Shown piece by piece: positions 47,095 through 57,799 of a stretch of DNA of 64,000 nucleotides. The DNA is taken from NCBI GenBank assembly GCA_946811695.1, contig OX328125.1:46722345-46786344 (forward strand), in the 5' to 3' direction. Below the pieces are notes generated by a model, which had not been told where the DNA came from, searched no databases, and saw only the letters and a list, made by a program, of their open reading frames with translations. Positions within the stretch are counted from its first letter, which is position 1. Each line of letters opens with the position of its first letter. The position numbers and the translations under genes were made by a program. The DNA is from Gonocerus acuteangulatus. Taxonomy: Eukaryota > Arthropoda > Insecta > Hemiptera > Coreidae.

Positions 47095-47535
47095 CCTGAT
47101 TGAGGTGCACACTGAAGAAACTGGTTTCATGAAACCTATTTCATTTAAGCGTGGACACAGATTAAACTCTTTTCCATCAGTTTTGTGACTGATTCAGACG
47201 ACGATACACTTGTGGTTTGGTGATGGCTAAGAAAAAAAAAAAAAAAAAAAAAACGCAAGTACTAGGTTCACCCGATGCTTAGGGATTGGCAACACAGCTG
47301 TTTTGTTGTAGGTCGCCAACTAAACAGAAGATCCTGATAAATTTATTAAGGATTTCATTAGGATGTCGAAGTCAGTTTTTGATCGCTTATTAGAGCTAGT
47401 AGATCTACTGATGAAACGTGAAACTGAAGCAAAAGTAGACTTAATGTATATAATGAAACCGAATTAACGAATTTCATGAAACCGATTTAATGAATTTTAT
47501 GAAACCAGTTTCTTGAGTGAGCTCCGGGCCTTAGT
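47095..47535 (+). mobile_element. Harbinger-like non-autonomous element
   Basis: The left part 'tgcacactgaagaaactggt' / 'ttcatgaaacc' is repeated in inverse at the right ('atgaaaccagtttcttgagt' / 'gagctccgggcc'), followed by TTA. 'GGCCCGGAGCTCAC' is a Harbinger-like terminus; the left outer edge is eroded. Inside is a transposase scrap. Confidence 0.6.
47330..47460 (+). pseudogene. Harbinger transposase N-terminal scrap
   Basis: One frame gives 'DPDKFIKDFIRMSKSVFDRL' then 'LELVDLLMKRETEAK', resembling the helical region preceding the DDE domain of Harbinger-type transposases ('F.RM....F..LL.LV.P.I...DT'). No catalytic residues remain. Matching terminal repeats around it support the call. Confidence 0.6.
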
Positions 47536-47704
47536 AACTGTATATTCATAGTCTTCTGAGGTGTCCTGTTGGAGAGAGTGAATAGAGGATCCTTTATAGG
47601 AAATGTACTTAAGGATTTTTATGACTGGAAGCGTGAAAACATTGAAATGTGAGTAATATATAATGTTCAACGAGTAGGATATTGAGGTCTTTATATAACA
47701 TTAT

Positions 47705-47913
47705 TATTATTCGGCTTCCCAGTAGGCTGGTCACCTGGGAAAGCCTAGACCGGTACTCCTTCATGGAAGGCCTATGTTCAAACTCAAATAAGAATTTTTC
47801 GTAGATTGAAATTGTTATTTTATTTTCAGTTATTTATAATTATTTGTATATATTTATTGTAATTTAATTTTTTGTTGAGTTAAGAACACAATAAAAGGCT
47901 TTATTATTATTAT
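47705..47913 (+). mobile_element. Retroelement 3' end with (TTA)n tail and 13-bp duplication
   Basis: 'tatataacattat' occurs at 47692-47704 and 47914-47926. The insert ends 'aataaaaggctttattatta', a polyadenylation-like signal and trinucleotide tail. No coding portion remains, so the LINE clade cannot be told. Confidence 0.75.
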
Positions 47914-47927
47914 TATATAACATTATA

Positions 47928-48317
47928 ATTGGACGCCTTTAAACGGAAAGGAACCAAACTCCATTTTTAACGAAATTGAGTTTTTGGGACTATCTTGTAG
48001 AGAATTAGAGAATTTATATATTAATAAAAACTGGTTAAAATATAATGTTGTCATTAAAGCTAGAAAAAATACCAAAAAAAAGTGAAATGGTTTATCCAGT
48101 ATGCTGTAATGAACAGAAAGGAATCAAGAACCATTTTTATCAATAACTATAAAAATGAAACCCCATTACAATAACAACAGTTTATTCTAATGAGAGAAAA
48201 TGAATGAAACATTTCAGGTAATAAAGGAATTTTAGACCACAAAAAACTTTAAACCCAATTCTCTAAAGAATGAACAGATGGCACTTGGTTCCTTTCCGCT
48301 TAAAGGCGCCCAATTTA
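47928..48317. mobile_element. MITE-like element, 390 bp
   Basis: Terminal inverted repeats of about 30 bp: the left starts 'aattggacgcctttaaacgg', the right ends with the near reverse complement, 'ccgcttaaaggcgcccaatt'. AATT may be the duplicated target or part of the repeat. The interior is AT-rich and noncoding; superfamily unknown. Confidence 0.7.
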
Positions 48318-49365
48318 AATATGATATTACTTCATGCCAATACCTGAAATATTAAGGAAGACTTTTTGTTTATTTCTTTCCTAGTTGATATTGTAGTGTG
48401 AGCATTAAGATGATTGTATCATGTTAGCCCTGCCTCTAGAGTGGGTATCACTAGAGTGTGTTTGTACACTTGATACCCTCTCTAAGTGCCCTGTCTCTTC
48501 ACTCTACCGATACCTTGGCTAGCTTCAAAATAGCTCTCTAGAAATTTTTTTTCTCCAAATGTTTCTTATATATTTTATTTTATATATTAAATTTGAACCC
48601 AAAATTGTCGTTTTTCTTTCTTAATATTTTTCTGCTATCTTATACAAATTTTATATAACGGTTTAGTGGCCTAAAGGAATGTCATATTTATAGAAGTTAT
48701 GTATATCCCTCCCTCCATAGGTAGAAACCCCGCTAATAAGGTTGGCCTTACTACTTCGCCATCCGAAACACGACTTTATGCGCGAAATTCATGCGGCAAA
48801 AATTGTTGCCATCAGGGCTTTTCGTTTTTAGACTTACAGGTGCTTTGACGTAGGAAAACGAATGAAAGCATGTTTTCAGGAGATATCTGCAACAAACGTT
48901 CGAGAAAAGTTGGCAAATAGTTGTGCAATAACATTTTTGGCTTGTAATATTCAGTTGTAATTTTTTCTGCATGTTTGATATTCATCCAAGCTAAGATGCC
49001 TGAATTTTGGTTAAGTTTGGAGTTAAGAGAGTATTATAATAAAAATATTTTATAAACTGACAACGTAAAGTTTTAATAACTTTGTAGATTTTCCTTGCTT
49101 TCTCGAAAACGGTTGGTAAATCGTGGTAAGTGGAAGGTAGCCATTTGAAAGCTTACGAAATTTTTCTTCTTTCTTTTCTAAGGCAAGGGGACGATAGCTT
49201 AGTACATCATTTGTGTACATTGACTTCTTCATTCTATACCTTTTGCCAAATGTTTGTTTAGTTAGCATAATATATGAAATATAGTAGTTAGTGTAAACGA
49301 ATGGTGTACTGGTTTATCGGCTCCTTGCCATTGAAATGGAAAAAATAAGTGAAAAATTGCGTTGC

Positions 49366-49369
<4 letters not shown>

Positions 49370-49432
<63 letters not shown>
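49370..49432. repeat. (TA)n array
   Basis: Pure alternating TA at the edge of the palindrome block. Confidence 0.95.
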
Positions 49433-49434
<2 letters not shown>

Positions 49435-49460
49435 GTTGCTAAAATAGACTCCCTTCGCTT

Positions 49461-49876
49461 GTTAAGTGTTTATTTTTTACTCTTATTATGTTTCCTATTG
49501 GACAAAAATAAATACATTTTAATGTAATAAACTTTTAGGAAATTTAAAACACATTTTACAATTCAGTTTTCTCAAAATTTTGACTTTGTACGTTTTCTTA
49601 GCAAACGTTACTATTTCATTCATGTAGTAAACCTATATACACGGAAAATTTTATTCTGCATGACTTATATTATTTCATAGTGCATATAGTATATGATTAT
49701 AATATAACTATAAAATACAGCAATAGTATTATAATAATAAACTAATATCGAGTAATATTCTTTATATAAAGTAATCCTGTCATCACATTACAGAATACAA
49801 TGTAAAATGTAGATTTTAATATACCTGTAAATAAATATATATTTACACCATTTAAAGTATAGAGGGATAAAGATAG

Positions 49877-49958
<82 letters not shown>

Positions 49959-50314
49959 AGAAACAAATCGCACAGATAGAAATAATAGTGTAGAACTCTG
50001 ATAAAGGAAAACAATAAGCTCCCAATATAATGGACTTCGACACCAAACAAAGGGAAAAATCCTACACACACAAATAGAGCTCCTAATAAAGCACAAAGTC
50101 GCATAAAAAACGCCCAACCTAATATACAATATGATAGTGTAGGGATAACAGACAACAAACAGAAATTAGTATTATTATAACTACCTTTGCCTATAGGTTG
50201 CAATTTTAAAATACATTCTGTGTGTGTGTGTTCATGAGTTGGACCCTCGAGGCTAAAAGGTACCCGAATCATTAAACAATGAAGTAAATTCAGAAGGGAG
50301 TCTATTTTAGCAAC

Positions 50315-50365
<51 letters not shown>

Positions 50366-50447
50366 TATATATACATTTATGAAGGCTAAAAGGTACCCGA
50401 ATCATTAAACAATGAAGTAAATTCAGAAGGGAGTCTATTTTAGCAAC

Positions 50448-50489
<42 letters not shown>

Positions 50490-50745
50490 GTTGCTAAAAT
50501 AGACTCCCTTCTGAATTTACTTCATTGTTTAATGATTCGGGTACCTTTTAGCCTCGAGGGTCCAACTCATGAACACACACACACAGAATGTATTTTAAAA
50601 TTGCAACCTATAGGCAAAGGTAGTTATATTTTGAGAAAACTGAATTGTAAAATGTGTTTTAAATTTCCTAAAAGTTTATTACATTAAAATGTATTTATTT
50701 TTGTCCAATAGGAAACATAATAAGATTAAAAAATAAACACTTAAC
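49461..50745. repeat. Nested palindrome: two inverted pairs and one direct copy around (TA)n
   Basis: 50175-50317 is inverted at 50487-50629; 49461-49578 is inverted at 50628-50745. A third copy of the inner ~68 bp ('ggctaaaaggtacccgaatc...ctattttagcaacatt') is direct at 50383-50450. (TA)n tracts fill 50319-50362 and 50451-50486. The left arm has about 596 bp (49579-50174, with the AG array) missing from the right arm. All copies look nearly identical, so the rearrangement is recent. Confidence 0.9.
49878..49955. repeat. (AG)n microsatellite
   Basis: About 78 bp of alternating AG. The Ser/Leu-repeat open frames across it (49742-50272 region, minus) come from this repeat. Confidence 0.95.
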
Positions 50746-51890
50746 AAAACCCAAAACATTCAACTCCGTTGTTATCGAAACAATGTTGTAATGCTCTTTT
50801 AAAAAATAATACAGATATATACATGTAACCCCCCCCCCCTTAACGTTTATTTTTTTAATATTTTAGGACTTCATGGCATGATAATACTTTATCAAACGTG
50901 TGAAAGTTTATTACAAAAACTGTAAATCTCCAAATTTCCAAATGTGGAGAAGTACTATTTTTTTTATACATTTATGAAATTTGGTACAAAATATTTAGTC
51001 TTATTTGAAGGTCAATTTCATTAAAAATCAACATCCGTCCACCGGAAAACTGTTTTTGTTGGAACATTGGTGGGGAAAATATCGCAGAGCTTACGTTTTT
51101 TTGGTAAGAGGCTTGAAGATAAACTTTTTATAGAACTTCTAACGAATGAAACCCGATATGTGCAACCGTTTTTATTAAAGTAGATATAACAAGTTTTCTT
51201 AACTAATTAAATGAATAATACATGTATTAAGTATTTATATACACAATTTTTAATAGGTATTTTTTAAATATAACTTTATGATACATTCGTATTGAGTAAA
51301 TCGTCAAAAGTTGCAAAAATTGGATTAAATAAATAAATAAGGTTTTTTTATTGGGTATTTATTTGTTTAACCTAATAATTTTGAATCAATTTATAAATAC
51401 CATAAACAATATCAACTAACATCCAATTATTCAAAATGAATTATTGATGATGTTGTATTCCTAATGTTCACCTGTTTACTAGTTAAGGAGAATATTTCTA
51501 TCGTTATTCAGTGAAATATTTTTGTGCTTATATCGAATATTAAGTGATTATCGTTTATCTATATTTGTTGTCGATATTATTCATGAAATATACTCCCCTT
51601 TTCTCGTGGTGAATTATTCAAATCCTGCTTATGACAGTTGAGCTTAATGCTTTATTAACATGTCAAAATGATTGATAATTTTTCGATTTAGGTATGGAAA
51701 TAAGTTATTTTATAGAATTCCCGAGAGCGAAATAATCCCTTCCCGTTCCACTTGTGATTGATGAGTGATAACCTCATTCAGCCTTGAACCTTTATGGTCA
51801 TTTAGTATTTTCATTTCATATATTGTAACGGTTTATTGTAAAAATGTTATCTGTCCGTTGAGGTTGTATTTATGAAAAACGTTTATTTGC

Positions 51891-51892
<2 letters not shown>

Positions 51893-51953
<61 letters not shown>
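51893..51953. repeat. (TA)n array at an inverted-repeat edge
   Basis: Pure alternating TA ending where the right terminal arm begins. Confidence 0.95.
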
Positions 51954-51954
<1 letters not shown>

Positions 51955-52436
51955 CATTCGTTTAGGCCACTAAACCGTTTTATAAAATTTTTATAAGATA
52001 GCAGAAAAATATTTTAAAAAATATTGTGGATCAAATTTAATATATATATAATAAAATATATAAGAAACATTTGGAGAGAGGAAACTTCTAGAGAGCTATT
52101 TTGAAGCAAGCCAAGGTATCGGTAGAGTGAAGAGACAGGGCACTTAGAGAGGGTATCAAGTGTACAAACACACTCTATTGATACCCACTCTAGAGGCGGG
52201 GCTAACATAATACAATCATCTTAATGCCCACACTACAATATCAACTAGGAAAGAAATAGACAAAAGTCTTCCTTAATATTTCAGGTATTGGCGTGAAGTA
52301 ATATACTACAAATTTTAACGGTAGTCATTGTCCGAGTCTAGTTGATAGGATCGATGAATATTTGAAGAAATGTTTTAAGATTTCTTTGATGAGTGATACC
52401 TCAAAATGTGTCAATTATTTACAAATTCTTTCATGA

Positions 52437-52866
52437 GCGCATGCTTAATTCCTAATATAATTTACTTAAAAGGAGCTTAATTCCTAATAAAATTTACTTA
52501 AAAGGAGCTTAATTCCTAATATAGCTTAATTCTTAATACAATTTACTTAAAAGGAGCTTAATTCCTAATATAGCTTAATTCCTAATATAATTTACTTAAA
52601 AGGAGCTTAATTCCTAATATAGCTTAATTCCTAATATAGCTTAATTCCTAATATAATTTACTTAAAAGGAGCTTAATTCCTAATATGGCTTAATTCCTAA
52701 TATAATTTACTTAAAAGGTGCTTAATTCCTAATATAGCTTAATTCCTAATATAATTTACTTAAAAGGAGCTTAATTCCTAATATAGCTTAATTCCTAATA
52801 TAATTTACTTAAAAGGGGCTTAATTCCTAATATAGCTTAATTCTTAATATAATTTACTTAAAAGGA
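52437..52866. repeat. Higher-order tandem repeat, 'gcttaattcctaatat' based
   Basis: A basic 'agcttaattcctaatat' unit (17-18 bp) alternates with a longer unit adding 'aatttacttaaaagg' (about 32 bp in total). Order and number vary along roughly 430 bp, with few substitutions ('ggtgctta', 'gggctta', 'ttcttaat'). Confidence 0.93.
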
Positions 52867-53373
52867 ACGTAATAAATTACCCTGGAATTTTGCAGTAAAT
52901 CCTCCGGGAGGTGGTAAGGGAATAGGATAACGTCAAATGCACGGGGGGGGAGAGAATTTGCTGGCAATTTAAATCTAATATATCCTGAGAAGGGGGGAAA
53001 GGGGGATGATGTTCTGAGGAGGAAGCTTATAGCCATTGGAGGAAATCTCCTTCTAAATTCAAGCAGGATGGCGGCTTCGAGTCCCGGCCTTATTGGGTTT
53101 TCTAAATTCAGTTCAGGGATACTTAAGTTCGGAGATCACGTCCTTTCAGAGTCCACACAGGTGGAAAAGAACTTCTACCAATCATCAGAGTTCCGCCTGT
53201 TTTACTATCTAGTTAGTTAACTGCTTGCATTTCAGTTTTAAATTTGTCCTCGGCCTTTCAGGAGTGTGAGAGCTGATTGGGAAAAATCTCTTTCTCCGAT
53301 TTATTCTAGAATTACCATTTTAATATTTACAATCGCTTTTTATAACTCCTGTATTAATTACACGTCAATCTTC
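52867..53373. other. Intergenic sequence, slightly richer in G+C
   Basis: Contains 'ggcttcgagtccc' at 53073, a lone box-B-like string without a box A or tail. No coding motif. Confidence 0.4.
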
Positions 53374-53492
53374 CCGTGGTCCTTTGGCTAACGCCTCGGA
53401 TTCTCAGGAGATGTGGGTTCGAGTCCCATCTGCAGTAGGTTGAGTTTCTTCATATTAGGGCTTAATGCAGGAGCGCCTTAAAAAAAAAAAAA
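53374..53492 (+). mobile_element. tRNA-derived SINE with canonical box B
   Basis: 'cgtggtcctttggctaacgc' serves as the box A region and 'gggttcgagtccc' as a perfect box B, then a short body and an A-run (53480-53492). It is shorter than the family at 1281-1510 but the head is related. The anticodon arm is poor, so it is not a tRNA gene. Confidence 0.75.
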
Positions 53493-53958
53493 AGAATTGA
53501 AAACGTGCTCATTTGTTAGATTTGTTTGGATGTTTCCGAAGTCCTTTGAATATATTTTCTTCCTACCATTTTATAATTTTTTATTTAATGCTTGCAGAAA
53601 TTAGATTTTTTACCAAAAAAGAGGGACTATATAATTTTGTTAGTTATCTAAATTTTGAGGGAAAAGATGAGACATTCCATTTATATGTTAAGAGTTTCGC
53701 AACTTTTGGCGATTTACTCTATTCTAACGTATAATAATAATACTCTATATCAAATAATTTATTTGTTTTTGGGACTATATCCCATACAAATAGAGTGCGT
53801 ACTAAACATAACTATACAATATGTATATATATACAGCATTTTATAATTCTTTATAATTTAATTTAAAACTGCGCTAAAAATAAATAAATAAATATATGTC
53901 TAATATAAATAAATTTATGACATATATAAATATATATTAACATCTGTTTTTTCAATCA

Positions 53959-54252
53959 CTACTCTTCTAGCATAAATGTTCTGAGGTTAAGACTCCTTAT
54001 AGTGTACTGGAGTAGAGCCCTGATGGTCGACATATCGGCGGTATTGAGAATCTTATAAAACTCTTCTGTTGTTTTATTGATGAAGTTGGGAAGATAATAT
54101 CTCCTGTAGGGTGAGTAGATTGGGCAACAGCAATAGAAATGTTGAAGGGTTTCATTGGTCTGGAGGTTACAAATATTGCATGGATCTTGTGGTGTTAAGT
54201 GATAAGAAGTTCTATGGTATGAAAGTCTGATAAATTTTATGCTAATACTCTA
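53959..54252 (-). pseudogene. LINE ORF2 C-terminus (CCHC), fourth copy
   Basis: An uninterrupted minus frame of about 97 codons: 'KFIRLSYHRTSYHLTPQDP', then 'CNICNLQTNETLQHFYCCC' (Cys-x2-Cys-x7-His-x3-4-Cys), 'IYSPYRRYYLPNFI' and a helical tail ending at a TAG (53959-53961). It has no early ATG. The zinc spacing is that of non-LTR retrotransposon tails. Nothing upstream continues the LINE. Confidence 0.72.
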
Positions 54253-55384
54253 TATAATAGTAATATATATAAACATATTTTATAAATCATGCTATAATAC
54301 ATAGGTTAATTATCATTAATTAATGATTTAATATATCAATACAAATCGTGCAGCCACCGTAAAAAAAAAGAAAAAAAAAAAAGATTGCTGGATTTCCCAA
54401 ATAATTTCGATTCGCCATTACCATGATCTTTACGTCTGTCTGATTATATTTTGTCGTTAAGAAAACCACTATAGTTTAGATATAAAATGCTGTTTTTTAG
54501 TAGTAAAATATCGTTAAATGGCCAACTTATATTTTATTGTTAATAAATCCAGTGTACTTTGGGTAGAATACGCTGTTTATTAGTAATATAATATCGTTAA
54601 ATGGTCAACTTATATTTTATTGTTAAGGAAACCAGTATAGTTAAGATTTAATATGCTGCTTTTTAGTAATAAAATATTCAGGTTTCATAAAAAATGAAAT
54701 AGGTGAATAAGGTCTCCCAGTTTCAAAGTTTTTATATTTAATAATTGTAAACAATATTTTGGCTTTATGCCATCATCAGGAAATCTCTGGAAAAAGAATT
54801 TCAAAATCATTGAACACCAAAAACATTTTTTATTCAATACATGTAACCCTCTGTATCTTACTTACTTATTAATATATATACTTACATATAATATATCACT
54901 ACTATATACTTACTTATAATACTACACCACAGTCAAATAATATCAAAATTTTACATGATTCACATCATTTCTCTGCTTTCAATTTAATAAAAACATTTTT
55001 GGTCAACTTCTATTTCATTTTTAGTTTAGATATAATATGATTTTTGTTAGTCATATAATATCGTTAAATGGTCAACTTAAAGTCAAATTGACCAATTTGA
55101 TTACAATTTCCTTTCTTTTCTGACGTTCTTGAGTGCAAATAGCCCTTCTACTTATTCCTCTACTAGGTAAGTTATCTCCAATAGAAATTCCAATTATTTT
55201 AAACAATATTCAACATTCATACGGGATAATTCTTCAGAAAATAGGCTATTGAACACGATTTATCTTTTTTAGAAAGTTTATCTATTCGTATTAAATGTAT
55301 CAGAAAAAAATGCATGATCTACAAAATTCCTGGATACTGTACTAAGGCCTACTCGCATAGGATATGAAGTAGTTATTAATTTTA
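54253..55384. other. AT-rich sequence with short duplicated blocks
   Basis: 'atatcgttaaatgg' + 'caacttatattttattgtta' occurs near 54505-54545 and again near 54590-54625, with a partial third copy near 55065. A hammerhead-like scrap lies on the minus strand at 54745-54780 (CTGATGA, GGC-ATAAA-GCC, then AAAA instead of GAAA). No coding motif. Confidence 0.5.
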
Positions 55385-55520
55385 TTTATTTATTTATTTT
55401 TTTTTTATTTTTTTTTCTTCAACGGCGCTTTAACGTCTAGGCCATTAGCGCCGAAAACCAGGGTGCAGCGAGGAATTTTCCAAACGAGCCGTGGGATGAG
55501 AAAATTTCTGCACAGTGGGA
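55385..55520 (-). mobile_element. tRNA-derived SINE, head-truncated copy
   Basis: T-run, then 'cggcgctttaacgtctaggc', 'cattagcgccga', 'cagggtgcagcgaggaattt' and 'gatgagaaaattt', matching the body of the SINE at 1281-1510. The tRNA-like head is missing. Confidence 0.72.
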
Positions 55521-55921
55521 AGAAACCCACTTTTAGGGCGACAAAATTATTTTTTTGTGTTTTTCAATATTTGGTCATTGAGATAGGGAAAAATATTTAA
55601 AAAAATAGTTTACCCATAGTTTTTAGTACATCCAACAAACAAATGTAGACACACAAATTTTTTGATATAATAGATAAAAGTTAGGAAAACATTTTGTAAA
55701 GCTATGGAACATTTAAGTAGTACCTTTTTGCATCTATTATTTACATAAACATATTACATATATTCATAAAAAATAATACATAGGCTATAATTCGAAAATA
55801 AAAAACAAAAATAGACTAACAACTTGAAGAAAAAGTAATTGTACTGACTTGTTTTGTTTTGTCTTTTTTTGTTTTTTTAATAATAACAAATATATACAAT
55901 TATATTATGCACTAAAAACGA

Positions 55922-56115
55922 ATTACCCGTCAATCATCGTCTGATTCAATACTGCTACATCCTTCAGTATTTTCTTTTGACGAGTCAGTATCGTCTGCCT
56001 CATTTTCTAATGACAGTTCTTGAATTGGATCATGTGGTAAACTACACTTCAATAGGCTAATTACATATACATCGGTAACATGAAATTTAAATAAACACGT
56101 ATAGTTTCTGTTCAA
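55922..56115 (-). CDS. Hypothetical acidic-tail ORF fragment
   Basis: A 61-codon frame whose end ('LENEADDTDSSKENTEGC' then 'SSIESDDD') is acidic and Ser-rich, unlike the I/Y/F-rich chance frames nearby. Such tails occur at the ends of some transposases and nuclear proteins. The family is not recognised; it could be the last exon of an element or host gene, or chance. Confidence 0.25.
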
Positions 56116-56129
56116 AAAATGGAAAAGTA

Positions 56130-56860
56130 ATTACAAGAACAAAACTGCAATAAACACTGGGGAAAATGTTCCCTTTCTTAGAGTCCGATTAATATTCCCT
56201 TCCGTCGCCTGTTGATGGTCCAAGAAAGTAAATATTTACATTTTACCTTAATCCTACTAATACTAGACAGTATTTAGTAAGTGATTTGTAAAATATTTTT
56301 TGAATTTTGTCCACCAAAAAGGTGATTTTCGCCCACAGCGCGCCGCGGATTCTTCAGCTTCTATCTGACTGCCTAAACTAAATTTAAATTTGCATTAAAA
56401 GGGGGAAGAAAGGGGAGCTGAAAGTCTCAAGACAGTAAAGTAGAAGCTTAAGGCTTATCGAAAAAAAATATTTGGAAGTGGAACTTTGTGGAACTTTTTT
56501 TTTAAACCTTACTCAAACTTGAGTAATCAACAAAATATGAACAATCTCGTAATAATTTCATTAATATTTTTTTTCTTTGATATTACCACTAGGTAATAAA
56601 TCCATTGTGAAAAGAATTTATAAAATTTGCGCACAATTTTAAAACACACCTTACAAAGACCGTAGTTGGAACAAGACTAAGCAGAGGAAGAGCAAGTGAC
56701 TAGCAATGGTTGCCTTCCTTATTGTCTTAAACAGGTTTGGGTTAAACTAGCTAAAAAAAAATGTTCTGTTTTCAATGAATAGAAGACGCACGTTTTGACA
56801 CGTAAATTGACTTTCTACGACGACATCACATTTTCGACTTTTGTCGCCGTAAAATAGTGT
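56130..56860. other. Intergenic sequence
   Basis: No supported feature; a short GC-rich patch 'cccacagcgcgccgcgg' lies at 56333. Confidence 0.4.
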
Positions 56861-56861
56861 G

Positions 56862-56937
56862 CGCCGGTGGGAATCGAACCTACCATCTCCCGCTTATGAA
56901 TCTAAGGCGCAAGCCACTAGGCCACGGGAGACCCCCA
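56862..56937 (-). mobile_element. SINE tRNA-like head
   Basis: The plus strand has 'gtgggaatcgaacctaccat' and 'ctcccgcttatgaatctaag', the same head as 1440-1510 with about 8 differences ('caagccactaggcc' for 'ctaaccattagacc'). The body is missing or unrecognisable. Confidence 0.65.
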
Positions 56938-57047
56938 GTAGTTATTACTATACTACGTTTTGGCCCCTCATTGCTGACGAACTGATTGCAGGTAAGGAGG
57001 CAATTTAAATCTATTATACGACGTTATCTTGCACATAGTACTTGTAT

Positions 57048-57799
57048 GGGTCAATCCATATCAAGTGGTCCAGAGGAGGTTGCTGCAAGATTATAAATTT
57101 TTATTATTTTTTTAATATTCAAACTACCACTTATTGAGAACACAAAAATGTGGTTATTATATTTTTCGAATTTTTATTTTGCTTTTAGCGGCCATGTTTG
57201 TGTCAACTAAATGCCGATTTTAAGGGTTTTCAGTGTTCTGCGGAAAAGAGGATTTCTCCAATGCTGTTCATCCTAGAACATTGAAACGAGACCCAATCCA
57301 TTCAGTATAAAGAGAACTTAAATAAAGGTAGTAAGCATGATGGGCCTAAATTTAAGTCTAATGGTCCAAATATTTCATAAAGTTTATACTAATTAATTTG
57401 TGAAAATCGATTTTCAAGATTTTTTTTTATATGGGAAGGCAAGAGGTAATATGTTTGTGTTTTTTTGTGGTGAAAGTTATAGGTCCAGGCTTTAAGTAAA
57501 TATAATTTTATGTTGAAGGCTTCTGTAGTTTTTTAATTATAAATTTTTAAATTTCATGATTTTTCAGAAATTTCAAATTTTAGAGCCTGAAATCCCCTTT
57601 TCCGCAGAACACTGAAAACCCTAAAAATCGGCATTTTGTTGACACAAACATGGCCGTCAACAGCAAAATATAAAATCGAAAAATATAATAACCACATTTT
57701 TGCGTTCTCAATAAGTTCTATTTCGTACAATTAAAAATTATTAAAAATCATCAAGCAACTAATTAAATTATTTCTGGACCACTTCGTATGGATTGACCC
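57048..57799. mobile_element. Long-TIR element, 752 bp
   Basis: The ends are 'gggtcaatccatatcaagtg' and its near reverse complement. The arms 57048-57250 and 57596-57799 are about 203 bp each with some mismatches ('gaccacttcgtatggattg'). The interior of about 345 bp is noncoding. No certain target duplication; non-autonomous, superfamily unknown. Confidence 0.8.

Larger units (their letters stand above)
48325..52303. mobile_element. 4.0-kb unit with ~355-bp terminal inverted repeats
   Basis: The left arm 48325-48687 and right arm 51951-52303 are inverted copies; landmarks are 'tattacttcatgccaatacc', 'tctctaagtgccctgtctct', 'ctctagagtgggtatca' and 'gtggcctaaa.gaatgt'. Divergence is modest with a few indels. 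The 3.26-kb interior holds nested palindromes, (TA)n and (AG)n tracts and no recognisable transposase. The left end abuts the MITE at 48317. It may be a foldback-type element or an old inverted duplication. Confidence 0.75.

Noticed and set aside
49742..50272. 176-codon frame with Ser-Leu repeats
   Set aside because: Its centre is the (AG)n microsatellite and its flanks lie in palindrome arms; no domain.
53374..53450. Functional tRNA gene
   Set aside because: Box B is perfect, but the acceptor ends do not pair and an A-tailed body follows, as in a SINE.
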